A stretch of DNA of 32,218 bases, taken from positions 1 to 32,218 of the forward strand of contig SHVW01000022.1 in assembly GCA_009694085.1 (NCBI GenBank). Direction: 5' to 3'. Made by a program: the position numbers and the translations under genes. Shown here piece by piece: positions 6,935 to 16,568 of the stretch. The stretch is from Alphaproteobacteria bacterium (GTDB lineage: Bacteria; Pseudomonadota; Alphaproteobacteria; SHVW01). Every line of letters begins with the position of its first letter. Position 1 is the first letter of the stretch. The notes beneath the pieces were generated by a model, which ran no database searches, was not told the origin of the DNA, and saw only the letters and a list, made by a program, of their open reading frames with translations.

Positions 6935-9900
6935 ATGTTGAACGAATTTCAAAAAAAATCGGACCGGCAAACGCTCGGCGGCGTGCCCGAAGGTTATGAC
7001 GCGCTCGTGCTGGCCCGGCTAACGCGGGCGAGCGCGCATGCCGCGATCCATATCGCGCGCGACGATGCCAGGCTGGCCCAGCTTGCCGAGGGGATCGGCT
7101 TCTTCGCACCCGATATCGAGCTTTTAGCTTTTCCGGCCTGGGATTGCCTGCCCTATGACCGGGTCTCGCCCAACGCGACGATCGTCAGCCGCCGCTTGGC
7201 GACCCTGGCGCGGCTGGCGACCGTTCCGCCCACGGGGCCGTGCCTGGTGGTCACGACGGTCAATGCCGTCTTGCAGCGCGTTCCCGCGCGCGACTTCTTT
7301 CGCGGCACGGTTCGCCGCCTGGCGCCGGGCAGCCAAACCAGCTTGGCCGATCTCGTCCGCTTCTTCGGCGACAATGGCTATACCCGGACCGATACCGTGC
7401 GCGAACCCGGCGAGTTCGCCGTGCGCGGCGGCATCATCGACGTGTTTCCGCCGGGTGCCGAGGAACCCCTCCGCCTCGATTTCTTCGGCGACGAGATCGA
7501 GGCGATCCGGCGCTTCGATCCCTTGAGCCAGCGCAGCCTGGGCACCCGCGATGCCGTCGATTTCGCGCCGGTCAGCGAAGTGGCGCTCGATGCCGCCACG
7601 GTGCAGCGCTTTCGCACGGGCTACCGGGAGATGTTCGGCGCCGAGACCGCGAGCGACCCTCTCTACGAGGCGGTCAGCGCGGGACGCCGGCATATCGGCA
7701 TGGAGCATTGGCTACCGCTCTATCACGAGCGGCTGGAAACCCTGCTCGACTATGTCGCCGGCGCCGTCGTTACCCTGGACCACCAGGCCGAGCAGGGTGC
7801 CCTCGTGCGCCAGGACTTGATCCGGGAATATTACGACACGCGGAAATCGCTGAGCCGGCTCGACGATCGCGAGGGCGGGTCAGTTTACAAGCCCATGGCA
7901 CCGGATCGGCTCTACCTGATGGGCGAGGCCTGGGCGGAAGGTCTCGCGGGCCGCTCCGTGTTGAGTCTGACGCCCTTCGTCGCCGACGGCCCCGGCGCCA
8001 TCGATCTCGGCGGCCGCCTGGGACCGGATTTCGCCGAGGCGCGCAACCGGCCCGGAGTCAACGTCTTCGATCAGGTGCGCACGGCCATCGCGGCCGAGCG
8101 CGCCGCCGGCCGCCGGGTTGTCATTGCCGCCACCAGCGAAGGCACGCGCGACCGTCTGGGCGGCGTGCTGCGCGATCACGGTATCGCCGACATCGTGCCG
8201 GCGGCCAGTTGGGCGGATGCCAGCGCACGGCCCGAGCCTGCTATTGCCGCAATCGTGCTGGCGCTCGATCGCGGATTCACCGCGGATGGCCTGACCGTAA
8301 TTTCCGAGCAAGACATCCTCGGCGAACGCATGGCGCGACCCGGCCGCCGGCGCCGGCGCGGCGAGGAGTTCCTGACCGAAATGTCGGCGCTGGCCGAGGG
8401 CGATCTGGTCGTCCATGTCGAGCACGGCATCGGCCGCTACGAAGGGCTGGAAACGCTAAACGTGACCGGCGCACCTCACGATTGCCTGCGCGTGCTCTAT
8501 GCCGGCAACGACAAGCTGTTCGTGCCGGTCGAGAACATCGAGGTGCTCTCGCGTTACGGTCCGGAGGAAAGCGACGCCCAACTCGACAAGCTCGGCGGTG
8601 CCGCCTGGCAGGCGCGCAAGGCCAAAGTCAAAGAACGCATCCGCGATATCGCCGAGGGGTTGATCCGCATCGCCGCCGAGCGCCAGGTGCGCGTGGGCGA
8701 GGCGGTGACGCCGCCGGAAGGGCTCTACGACGAGTTCTGCGCGCGCTTTCCCTATCCCGAGACCGAGGACCAGCAGCGCGCCATCGAAGAGACGCTCGGC
8801 GATCTCGCTTCGGGTCGCCCCACCGACCGGCTGATCTGCGGCGATGTCGGCTTCGGCAAGACCGAGGTGGCCTTGCGCGCCGCTTTCGTCGCCGCCATGG
8901 CCGGAACCCAGGTCGCCGTGGTCGTACCGACCACGCTGCTGTGCCGCCAGCATTTCCGTACCTTCACCGAGCGTTTTCACGGCCTGCCCCTGCGCATCGC
9001 CCAGCTCTCGCGCCTGGTGACCGCCAAGGACGCGGCCCAGACCAAGCGCGACATCGCCGAAGGTCGCGTCGAGATCGTCATCGGCACTCATGCGCTGCTC
9101 AGCAAATCGATCGCGTTCTCCCATCTCGGTTTGCTCGTCGTGGACGAGGAGCAGCATTTCGGCGTTGCCCAGAAAGAGCGGCTGAAGGCGCTCAAAACAG
9201 ATGTCCATGTCTTGACCCTGACCGCGACGCCAATCCCGCGCACGCTCCAGATGGCGCTGTCGGGCGTACGCGAGATGAGCGTGATCGCGACTCCGCCGGT
9301 CGACCGTCTGGCCGTGCGCACCTTCGTGCTGCCCTATGACGGCGTGGTCATCCGCGAGGCGATCCTGCGCGAGCATTATCGCGGCGGTCAGACCTTCTAC
9401 ATCTGCCCGCGGATCGAAGATTTGACGCGCGTCGGCGACCGGCTGAAACGCTTGGTGCCCGAGGTCAAGCTGGCGGTTGCCCATGGCCGTATGGCGGCGA
9501 GCGAATTGGAATCGGTCATGACCAAATTCTGCGATGGCGCCTTCGACGTGCTGCTGTCGACCCAAATCGTGGAATCCGGCCTCGACATTCCCTCGGTCAA
9601 CACGCTGGTCCTGCACCGGGCCGATATGTTCGGCCTGGCCCAGCTCTACCAGCTTCGCGGCCGGGTCGGTCGGTCGAAGGTCCGGGCCTATGCCTATCTG
9701 ACGCTGCCGCCGGACAAGAAGCTGGGTGCCGCGGCCCAGCGCCGACTGGAAGTCATGCAGACGCTCGACACGCTGGGCGCGGGCTTCACGGTCGCAAGCC
9801 ACGACCTCGACATCCGCGGTGCCGGCAATCTCCTGGGCGAGGAACAATCCGGCCATATCCGCGAGGTCGGCATCGAACTCTACCAGGCCATGCTGGAGGA

Positions 9901-10408
9901 AGCGGTTGCCGATGCGCGTAACAGCGGTGCGCGATCCGACAAGCCTCGGGCGGACGATATGTGGACACCGGCCATCAATCTGGGGGCGTCGGTATTGATT
10001 CCGGACAGCTACGTCGCCGATCTGACCGTGCGGCTCGGCCTTTATCGTCGCATTGCGCTGCTGGTCGACCGGGCGGAGATCGACAGCTTTGCCGCCGAGC
10101 TGATCGATCGCTTCGGCGCCTTGCCGGCGGAGGTCGACAATCTCCTCCAGGTCGTGGCGCTCAAGCGTCTGTGCCGGGATGCCGGGGTGGAGAAGGTCGA
10201 GGCCGGGCCGAAGGGGGTCGTGCTCAGCTTCCGCCACAACCGCTTCGCCCGCCCGGACAAGCTGGTCGGCTACATCAACAAGCAGGCCGGATCGGTCACC
10301 CTGCGCCCCGACCACAAGCTGGTTTTCAAGCGCGCCTGGCACGATCCCCAGGTAAGATTGGCCGGCATCAACAAACTGATGCAGGAATTGGCCCAGGTCG
10401 CGGCCTGA
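6935..10408 (+). CDS. mfd: Transcription-repair coupling factor Mfd
   Basis: 1157 aa with LVVHVEHGIGRYEGLE, RLICGDVGFGKTEVALRAAF, VVDEEQHFGVAQKERLK, LTATPIPRTLQMALSGVREMS and QLRGRVGRSKVRAYAYL. Confidence 0.97.
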   Translation: MLNEFQKKSDRQTLGGVPEGYDALVLARLTRASAHAAIHIARDDARLAQLAEGIGFFAPDIELLAFPAWDCLPYDRVSPNATIVSRRLATLARLATVPPTGPCLVVTTVNAVLQRVPARDFFRGTVRRLAPGSQTSLADLVRFFGDNGYTRTDTVREPGEFAVRGGIIDVFPPGAEEPLRLDFFGDEIEAIRRFDPLSQRSLGTRDAVDFAPVSEVALDAATVQRFRTGYREMFGAETASDPLYEAVSAGRRHIGMEHWLPLYHERLETLLDYVAGAVVTLDHQAEQGALVRQDLIREYYDTRKSLSRLDDREGGSVYKPMAPDRLYLMGEAWAEGLAGRSVLSLTPFVADGPGAIDLGGRLGPDFAEARNRPGVNVFDQVRTAIAAERAAGRRVVIAATSEGTRDRLGGVLRDHGIADIVPAASWADASARPEPAIAAIVLALDRGFTADGLTVISEQDILGERMARPGRRRRRGEEFLTEMSALAEGDLVVHVEHGIGRYEGLETLNVTGAPHDCLRVLYAGNDKLFVPVENIEVLSRYGPEESDAQLDKLGGAAWQARKAKVKERIRDIAEGLIRIAAERQVRVGEAVTPPEGLYDEFCARFPYPETEDQQRAIEETLGDLASGRPTDRLICGDVGFGKTEVALRAAFVAAMAGTQVAVVVPTTLLCRQHFRTFTERFHGLPLRIAQLSRLVTAKDAAQTKRDIAEGRVEIVIGTHALLSKSIAFSHLGLLVVDEEQHFGVAQKERLKALKTDVHVLTLTATPIPRTLQMALSGVREMSVIATPPVDRLAVRTFVLPYDGVVIREAILREHYRGGQTFYICPRIEDLTRVGDRLKRLVPEVKLAVAHGRMAASELESVMTKFCDGAFDVLLSTQIVESGLDIPSVNTLVLHRADMFGLAQLYQLRGRVGRSKVRAYAYLTLPPDKKLGAAAQRRLEVMQTLDTLGAGFTVASHDLDIRGAGNLLGEEQSGHIREVGIELYQAMLEEAVADARNSGARSDKPRADDMWTPAINLGASVLIPDSYVADLTVRLGLYRRIALLVDRAEIDSFAAELIDRFGALPAEVDNLLQVVALKRLCRDAGVEKVEAGPKGVVLSFRHNRFARPDKLVGYINKQAGSVTLRPDHKLVFKRAWHDPQVRLAGINKLMQELAQVAA

Positions 10409-10434
10409 GCGGCGCATTCGGGTTCGGAGACATC

Positions 10435-11472
10435 ATGGTCGGCATCTCGGATTTCAGCATCGGCTTGATTGCCCAAAACTATGTCGATGCCGAGGATTTC
10501 AAGAATCTCGACATCCTGATCAAGAATATCTTGCCCCAGCGCATGAAAATTTCGGCGCTCCATGCCATCCAAGCCTATACCCATCATCGCCTCGGGCGGG
10601 TCGAAGCCGCCTCCGCCGCCATGGCGCGCGCCATGGGGCTGGATGCTCATGAGCCGTTCGTCAACTATTTCGCCGGACGCCTGGCTATCGAACGTGGCCA
10701 GCGCGACGCGGCCGTGCGCCATTTTGGCGCGGCGATCGACGTTGTGCCCTGGTTCGCGCCTGCTCACGATCGCCTCATCCCGATTCTGTTTCCGGGCTTG
10801 GAATATCACGATGTTTTTAAGATCGTTCACGGCGTCTTCAAGCCCGGGGTCTATTTTGAAATCGGCGTCAGCACCGGCGCTTCCCTCGCGCTTGCCGACA
10901 AAGCCGACATTGCCGTGGGCGTCGATCCCGATCTGTCCGGCTGCACGGCCGAACTGGGCTCGAACACACGGCTCTTCGCCACGACCAGCGACGCGTTCTT
11001 CGCTGGGCTGGACCGCACCGAGGTGCTGCGCGATCGCCCGGTCGATCTCGGCTTCATCGACGGCATGCATCATTTCGAGTATTCCCTACGCGATTTCATC
11101 AATATCGAGCGGCTGTCCCGGCCCGGCGGCATGATTTTGATCCATGACGTCGTGCCCGTGAGCGCCCGGGTAGCGGCACGGGAACGCACGAGTGGACCAT
11201 GGACCGGCGATGTCTGGAAAATACTGCCCTGCCTGGCCGAGCTGCGGCCCGATCTCGATATTTCCCTGATAATGACCGCCCCGAGCGGGCTTGCCGTGGT
11301 GCGCAATCTCGATCCCGCCAGTACCGTTCTGGCGAATGGTCTGGATGGGATCGTCGACCGCTTCGGTTCGCTGCCGTTCTCCGGCCCCACCTATTGGCAA
11401 GGGCTGGGTCTGCGCCCGATCGCGGCCGAGCTTGCTGCGATCGAACAACTACTAACCGAGGGGGCGAGGTAA
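10435..11472 (+). CDS. TPR-like helical region fused to class I SAM-dependent methyltransferase (Methyltransf_24-like)
   Basis: From [10 protein letters not shown]: helical N-terminus, then [30 protein letters not shown]...[38 protein letters not shown]. Confidence 0.75.
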   Translation: MVGISDFSIGLIAQNYVDAEDFKNLDILIKNILPQRMKISALHAIQAYTHHRLGRVEAASAAMARAMGLDAHEPFVNYFAGRLAIERGQRDAAVRHFGAAIDVVPWFAPAHDRLIPILFPGLEYHDVFKIVHGVFKPGVYFEIGVSTGASLALADKADIAVGVDPDLSGCTAELGSNTRLFATTSDAFFAGLDRTEVLRDRPVDLGFIDGMHHFEYSLRDFINIERLSRPGGMILIHDVVPVSARVAARERTSGPWTGDVWKILPCLAELRPDLDISLIMTAPSGLAVVRNLDPASTVLANGLDGIVDRFGSLPFSGPTYWQGLGLRPIAAELAAIEQLLTEGAR

Positions 11473-11786
11473 TGGCCTGGATCGTGCTTGGCTTTGCCGG
11501 CTTGTTCGAGATCGGTTGGGCGGTCGGGCTGAAATACACCGATGGCTTTACGCGCTTATGGCCGAGCGTGCTGACCCTGATCTCCATGGCAGCCAGCGTT
11601 ATATTGTTGTCCCATGCCTTGCGCGCAATCCCGCTCGGTACGGGCTATGCCGTGTGGACGGGGATCGGCGCGGTCGGCACGGCGATTTTCGGCATGATCC
11701 TATTCGGCGACTCCCGCGCGCCGCTCCGCCTGGCGTTCATCGGCTTGATCGTGATCGGCATGATTGGACTGAAGCTCAGCGATTGA
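11472..11786 (+). CDS. gdx: SMR family transporter of the Gdx/SugE (guanidinium exporter) type
   Basis: [36 protein letters not shown]... is the Gdx/SugE signature; four TM segments, 104 aa. Confidence 0.9.
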   Translation: MAWIVLGFAGLFEIGWAVGLKYTDGFTRLWPSVLTLISMAASVILLSHALRAIPLGTGYAVWTGIGAVGTAIFGMILFGDSRAPLRLAFIGLIVIGMIGLKLSD

Positions 11787-11858
11787 TGCCTATCCAGTTT
11801 TTCGATATCTTTCTCCGATCCGAATCTGTTTTTGCGATATCGATCGAGGATTCCGGCT

Positions 11859-12764
11859 ATGGACGCGGCCGATCTCAGGATTTTCGAAGCGGTGGCGCGG
11901 CTCGGCGGCATGAACCGGGCGGCCGGCGAACTCCATACCGTGCAGTCCAATGTCACCCATCGAATCCGGCTGCTGGAAGACGAGCTGGGATCGCCGCTTT
12001 TCCGCCGCAACAGCCGCGGCGTCACCTTGACCGCGGCGGGCGAGCGTTTGATGCCCTATGCCGTTCGCGTCGGCCAACTTCTGAGCGAAGCGCGCCGCGC
12101 GGTCGACGACACCGGAACGCCCCAGGGCAAACTTGCAATCGGATCGCTGGAAAGCACGCTGGCACTGCGTCTGTCGCCGGCGCTGGCGAGCTATGCCAAA
12201 GCTTTCCCGGATGTCGATCTGACCATCGAAACCGGCACGTCGGCCGAACTGGTCGATGCCGTCCTGGCCCGCAAACTCGATGGCGCCTTCGTCTGCGGGC
12301 CGGTCGAACATGCCGCATTGGCCGGCGAGACTGTGTTTCAGGAAGATCTCGCTCTCGTGACGCCGCCGGCCCTGCGCCGGTTGGGCGACCTGACCGCATC
12401 GAACGGCGTCAAGATCGTGGTGCTGCGCGCCGGTTGCTCCTATCGCCAGCGGTTGGAGGAGATCTTGGCCCGGCGCGGCATCGTCGGCCTCAGGCGTCTG
12501 GAATTCGGCACCCTCGACGCCATAATCGGTTGTGTCGCCGCCGGCATCGGCGTGACCTTGCTGCCGCGCAACCTGGTGGAAGCGCCGCGACGCGCCGGGA
12601 AGGTTCGAATCCATGCTCTATCGAGTGCGGAATCGCGGGTCGATACCGTCTTCATCCACCGGCGCGATGCCATGGCGAGCAGCGCGCTGACGGCATTCGT
12701 CGCTCACACGGAACAGACCTCCCGCGCCGGCGGCCGAAGGGGGCGGGGACTCAAAACATCTTGA
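11859..12764 (+). CDS. LysR-family transcriptional regulator
   Basis: MDAADLRIFEAVARLGGMNRAAGELHTVQSNVTHRIRLLEDELGSPLFRRNSRGVTLTAAGERL plus a substrate-binding domain. Confidence 0.92.
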   Translation: MDAADLRIFEAVARLGGMNRAAGELHTVQSNVTHRIRLLEDELGSPLFRRNSRGVTLTAAGERLMPYAVRVGQLLSEARRAVDDTGTPQGKLAIGSLESTLALRLSPALASYAKAFPDVDLTIETGTSAELVDAVLARKLDGAFVCGPVEHAALAGETVFQEDLALVTPPALRRLGDLTASNGVKIVVLRAGCSYRQRLEEILARRGIVGLRRLEFGTLDAIIGCVAAGIGVTLLPRNLVEAPRRAGKVRIHALSSAESRVDTVFIHRRDAMASSALTAFVAHTEQTSRAGGRRGRGLKTS

Positions 12765-14112
12765 GATAGCGCGTCTTCTCCCAATCGGAGACGTGGGTGT
12801 TGTAGCTCTCCCACTCGTCGCGCTTATAGTCGAGCCAGGATTGGAACATCTGATCGCCGAAGGTGGTGCGGCTAAGCGGGTCGTCGGCGAAGGCGTCGAG
12901 CGCTTCGGCCAGGCTGCGCGGCAGCATGCGGATGCCGAGCTTCTTTAGCTCGCGCGGCGTTTTCAGATACATGTTGTCGTTATGCGGCTCGCCCGGGTCG
13001 AGCTTGCCTTCCACGCCTTCCAACCCCGCCATCAGCACCATGGCGGCGCCGAGATAGGGATTGCACGCGCTGTCGGCCGCGCGCAATTCCACCCGCCCGC
13101 CGGGCAGCGGAATGCGTAGCGTGTTGGTGCGGTTGTTGCCGCCATAGCAGGCGAACACGGGCGCCCAGGTGAAGCCGGACATGCTGCCCCGCAGGATCAG
13201 GCGCTTGTAGCTGTTGACCGTCGGCGCCGCCACCGCGCAGATCGCCGGCAGGTGGCGCAGCACGCCGGCGATGAACTGGTAGCCGAGCCGGGACAGCTTC
13301 TTGCCCCGGGGATCGCGGTCGTCCTTGAACAGGTTGCGGCCGGATTTGAGGTCGTAGAGCGATAGGTTGTAATGGGCGCCGCTGCCGGCGCGGTCGCCGA
13401 AGGGTTTCGGCATGAAGCTGGCGAAGGCGCCATGGCGCCGCGCGATCTCGTGGGCCATGCGGCGGAAGAAGACATAGCGGTCGGCCATGACCAGGGCATC
13501 GGCATAGGCGAAATCGATTTCGAACTGGCCGATGCCGTCCTCGTGGTCGAAGGAATAGACGTCCCAACCCAGCCCGTTCATGGCGCGCACCAGTTCGCCC
13601 ATCCACGGCATATTGTCGAGCAGGCGGGCGGTGTCGTAGGCCGGCTTGGCCAGATGGTGGCGCGTACTGACCGGCTTGTAGCTGCCCTCGGCCGTGTCCG
13701 TGAGCACGAAGAACTCGGCCTCGATGCCGAAATTGAGGCCGAGGCCGAGCTTGGCCGCGCGGGCTTGCGCCCGTTTCAAGATGTGCCGGCTACAGGCCTC
13801 GAAAGGTTTGCCCTGACACCAGAGATCGCTGGCGAACCACGCGATGTCGGGCTGCCAGGGCTGAACGATGCAAGAGGAGGGGTCGGGATGGGCGGCGACT
13901 TCCTCCTCGTTCACTTCCTGCGGCACGCCCTCAAGCGCCGCGCCCGTGCACAGCTCCGAGCCCGCCATCATTTGATCGTAATGATCGATCGGCACCATCT
14001 TGCTCTTGGACACGCCGTGCAAATCGACATAGGTCGGTAGCAGGAATTCCACGCCCTGCTTGCGCAAGGCTGCCGCCTGGCCCGCGTTACTCTTTCGCAC
14101 CTTGCCAACCAT
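12751..14112 (-). CDS. Type III glutamine synthetase (GlnT/gamma-glutamylmethylamide synthetase-related)
   Basis: 453 aa with LNFGIEAEFFV, FDHEDGIGQFEIDF, GDRAGSGAHYNLSL and PLPGGRVELRAADSACNPYLGAAMVLMAGLEGV. Confidence 0.85.
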   Translation of the reverse strand: MVGKVRKSNAGQAAALRKQGVEFLLPTYVDLHGVSKSKMVPIDHYDQMMAGSELCTGAALEGVPQEVNEEEVAAHPDPSSCIVQPWQPDIAWFASDLWCQGKPFEACSRHILKRAQARAAKLGLGLNFGIEAEFFVLTDTAEGSYKPVSTRHHLAKPAYDTARLLDNMPWMGELVRAMNGLGWDVYSFDHEDGIGQFEIDFAYADALVMADRYVFFRRMAHEIARRHGAFASFMPKPFGDRAGSGAHYNLSLYDLKSGRNLFKDDRDPRGKKLSRLGYQFIAGVLRHLPAICAVAAPTVNSYKRLILRGSMSGFTWAPVFACYGGNNRTNTLRIPLPGGRVELRAADSACNPYLGAAMVLMAGLEGVEGKLDPGEPHNDNMYLKTPRELKKLGIRMLPRSLAEALDAFADDPLSRTTFGDQMFQSWLDYKRDEWESYNTHVSDWEKTRYLKMF

Positions 14113-14259
14113 GTCCGAAGCCCCCTTGAATCAACTCACCTCGCCCGGCCCGTGACACTTCCACAAGCCAGGCGACGAGCGCAAGTGGGCCCCCAGAGTA
14201 CGATTCGCAGTTCCCGGGGTCACACGCGTTTGTCGCGCGGGGCTTTCCCAGCGTTTGCT

Positions 14260-14367
14260 TTATGCGCTTCGCGCCTCGGCCATCAGCCAATCGCGAAACG
14301 CCCTCACGCTGGGCCGCTGCGGGGCATGTTGTGGATAGACCACGTATAGGCGAAGCCGGCGGGCAGG
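14260..14367 (-). pseudogene. Remnant of the C-terminus of a LysR (GcvA-like) regulator
   Basis: Minus strand reads PARRLRLYVVYPQHAPQRPSVRAFRDWLMAEARSA*, a typical LysR tail. An in-frame stop lies directly upstream (14368-14370). Confidence 0.65.
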
Positions 14368-14799
14368 TTACCCCTTCCGATTCCGGCAATTCAAGCGATT
14401 GCCCTAACCCCGCCGAGCAAAATCTTGAACTCGCCGCTTGAACCGGTAATCTACCCATGGGAGATCATCGCAACCGACAATTTCCACCAACTGCGCGACA
14501 CGACCTCGGAGTTGCACCGACTCTGCTGTCCTCGACGGCGCAAACCGACGAGCGCTCGCGGGCTGAGGTATAAGGCTTGCGCCCCGCACCATCAACGCCG
14601 GTGGGGATTTTCCCCCCGCCCTGAGAACGTCGCCGCTCGAACCGGGAGGTGCGAGCGACAATGGGAGTATAGGGCGGCGTGGCGCGCCGCGACAGAGGTT
14701 TAGCTCATCTCGATCCGAGATCGCCGCCATCGCGTTTATTCATTTCCGAGCCGGGAAGTGGGCGCCTAAACTTGCGTTCGATCTCAAAGGTGCCAACCC

Positions 14800-15867
14800 A
14801 TGACAATACGCACCCCCCTGATGGAGCAGCTCAAGCTCGCTCACCCCATTATCCAAGCCCCCATGGCCGGCGGCAGCGACACGCCGGAACTGGCGGCTGC
14901 CGTCTGCAATGCCGGCGGCATGGGTTTCCTCGGCGCTGCCTATTTGACGCCGCGGCAGATTGGCGAGGCTGCGGCAGCCGTGCGCGCCCGAACCAACCGA
15001 CCCTTCGGCATCAATCTGTTCTCGCCTTTGTCGGCGGTGCCGACGGGTGACACGGGGCCGGCCATGGTTGTCGTCGCGCATTTCTATGCCGAGCTCGGGC
15101 TTGCGCCACCGGACCCGCCAGTTTCGTCCGGCTATTCCTTCACCGATCAGCTCGCCGCCATTCTCGACAGCGGTGCAGTTGTAGTCAGTTTTCATCTAGC
15201 CATTCCGCCCGCCCATGATTTGGCGGTCATTAAATCGCGCGGGCTGTTTCTGATGGGAAGCGCCACCACGGTAGAGGAAGCGCGTCAGTGGGAAGCGGCC
15301 GGCGCCGACGCCGTCGTGGCTCAGGGTTCTGAAGCCGGCGGCCATCGCGGCACCTTCGCGGGCAGTTTCGAAGCCGCCATGATCGGAACCATGGCCCTGG
15401 TGCCTCAGATGGTCGACGCCGTTTCCGTTCCGGTCGTCGCCGCCGGTGGCATCATGGACGGGCGCGGCATCGCCGCCGCATTAGCGCTTGGCGCCCAGGC
15501 GGCCCAGATGGGCACGGCGTTCCTGACTTGTGCCGAGTCCGGACTAATCGAAGCCTATCGCCAAGCGATCTTGAACGCGGCACCACACGAAACGGCGATC
15601 ACGCGCGCCTTCTCCGGCCGCCCCGCCCGCGGCATCGTCAACCGCTTCATGACCGAGGTGGAAGCGGGCGGCGCGATTCTACCGTTTCCGCAGCAGAATG
15701 CCTTGACCCGACCGCTGCGCACGGCGGCGGCCAAACAGGGACGGGCGGAGTTCCTGTCCCTATGGGCAGGGCAGGGGCTCGGCTTGGCGCGACGGCAAAG
15801 CACGGAAGAATTGATGGTCCGGCTCGTGCGCGAAACGGAAGACGCGATCGGGCGGTTGGCGCGTTAA
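14800..15867 (+). CDS. Nitronate monooxygenase / 2-nitropropane dioxygenase-like flavin oxidoreductase
   Basis: HPIIQAPMAGGSDTPELAAAVCNAGGMGFLGAAYLTP...GADAVVAQGSEAGGHRGTF...VPVVAAGGIMDGRGIAAALALGAQAAQMGTAFL. Confidence 0.93.
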   Translation: MTIRTPLMEQLKLAHPIIQAPMAGGSDTPELAAAVCNAGGMGFLGAAYLTPRQIGEAAAAVRARTNRPFGINLFSPLSAVPTGDTGPAMVVVAHFYAELGLAPPDPPVSSGYSFTDQLAAILDSGAVVVSFHLAIPPAHDLAVIKSRGLFLMGSATTVEEARQWEAAGADAVVAQGSEAGGHRGTFAGSFEAAMIGTMALVPQMVDAVSVPVVAAGGIMDGRGIAAALALGAQAAQMGTAFLTCAESGLIEAYRQAILNAAPHETAITRAFSGRPARGIVNRFMTEVEAGGAILPFPQQNALTRPLRTAAAKQGRAEFLSLWAGQGLGLARRQSTEELMVRLVRETEDAIGRLAR

Positions 15868-15871
15868 GTCG

Positions 15872-16516
15872 TCAAGCCGCCGGCTGCGACGCCGGTTCCT
15901 GGCGCGCCAGGTCGAACAGGGGAAACAGCCCCTCCGGTTCTTGCGCGCCGCTGATGGCGTATTGGCCGTTGGCGATGAAGCAGGGCACGCCGGTGATACC
16001 GACCTTGGTGGCGAAGGCGGATTCGGCCTGCACGTCTTCTACATGGGCCGGGCTGGCCAGGAACTCGGCAGCCTCCGCCTTGTCCATACCCGCACCCGCG
16101 GCGATCTCGGCAAGCGCAGCGGCATCGCTGAGATTCGCTCCGTTTAGGAAATAAGCCTGGAACAAGGCCTCCACCATGGCGTCCTGTTGGCCGACGATGC
16201 CGGCCAGACGCACCAGGCGATGGGCGTCCACGGTGTTGGGCGTGCGTGTGATTTTTTCGAAGCGGAAGGCGATGCCCTCGGCCTCGCCAACCTGGCGGAT
16301 CGTGCGATAGATCTGGTCGGCCTTGGCATGGCCGAATTTGGCGGCGAGATAGGCCGCGCGATCCATGCCGTCGTGCGGCATGTCGGGGTTGAGCTGAAAG
16401 GCGCGCCAGCGCAACGTCAGGCCGGGCTGCGGCCGTTCCAGCAGCGCCCGCTCCAGGCGTCGTTTGCCGATGAGGCACCAGGGGCAAATGATGTCGCTGA
16501 AGATGTCGATCTGCAT
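15872..16516 (-). CDS. DsbA-family oxidoreductase, FrnE-like
   Basis: MQIDIFSDIICPWCLIGKRRLERAL with CPWC motif; 214 aa; ...GITGVPCFIANGQYAISGAQEPEGL. Confidence 0.92.
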   Translation of the reverse strand: MQIDIFSDIICPWCLIGKRRLERALLERPQPGLTLRWRAFQLNPDMPHDGMDRAAYLAAKFGHAKADQIYRTIRQVGEAEGIAFRFEKITRTPNTVDAHRLVRLAGIVGQQDAMVEALFQAYFLNGANLSDAAALAEIAAGAGMDKAEAAEFLASPAHVEDVQAESAFATKVGITGVPCFIANGQYAISGAQEPEGLFPLFDLARQEPASQPAA

Positions 16517-16568
16517 GGGTTCAGCCTATCCGGTTCGATTATGCGCGTACAGCCAAGATGGCAGGGCC

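Noticed and set aside
7240-9339. 699-aa plus-strand ORF inside mfd
   Set aside because: Alternate frame of a high-GC gene; Arg/Pro-rich, no domain sense, fully overlapped by the clear Mfd frame.
8456-10417. 653-aa minus-strand ORF antisense to mfd
   Set aside because: Shadow ORF typical of high-GC codon bias; no recognisable motifs.
14404-14730. 108-aa minus-strand ORF and a vaguely tRNA-like stretch (GTCGCGCAGTTGGTGGA...GGTTCAAGCGG)
   Set aside because: I could not fold a consistent cloverleaf with proper arm spacing, and the ORF has no recognisable family.
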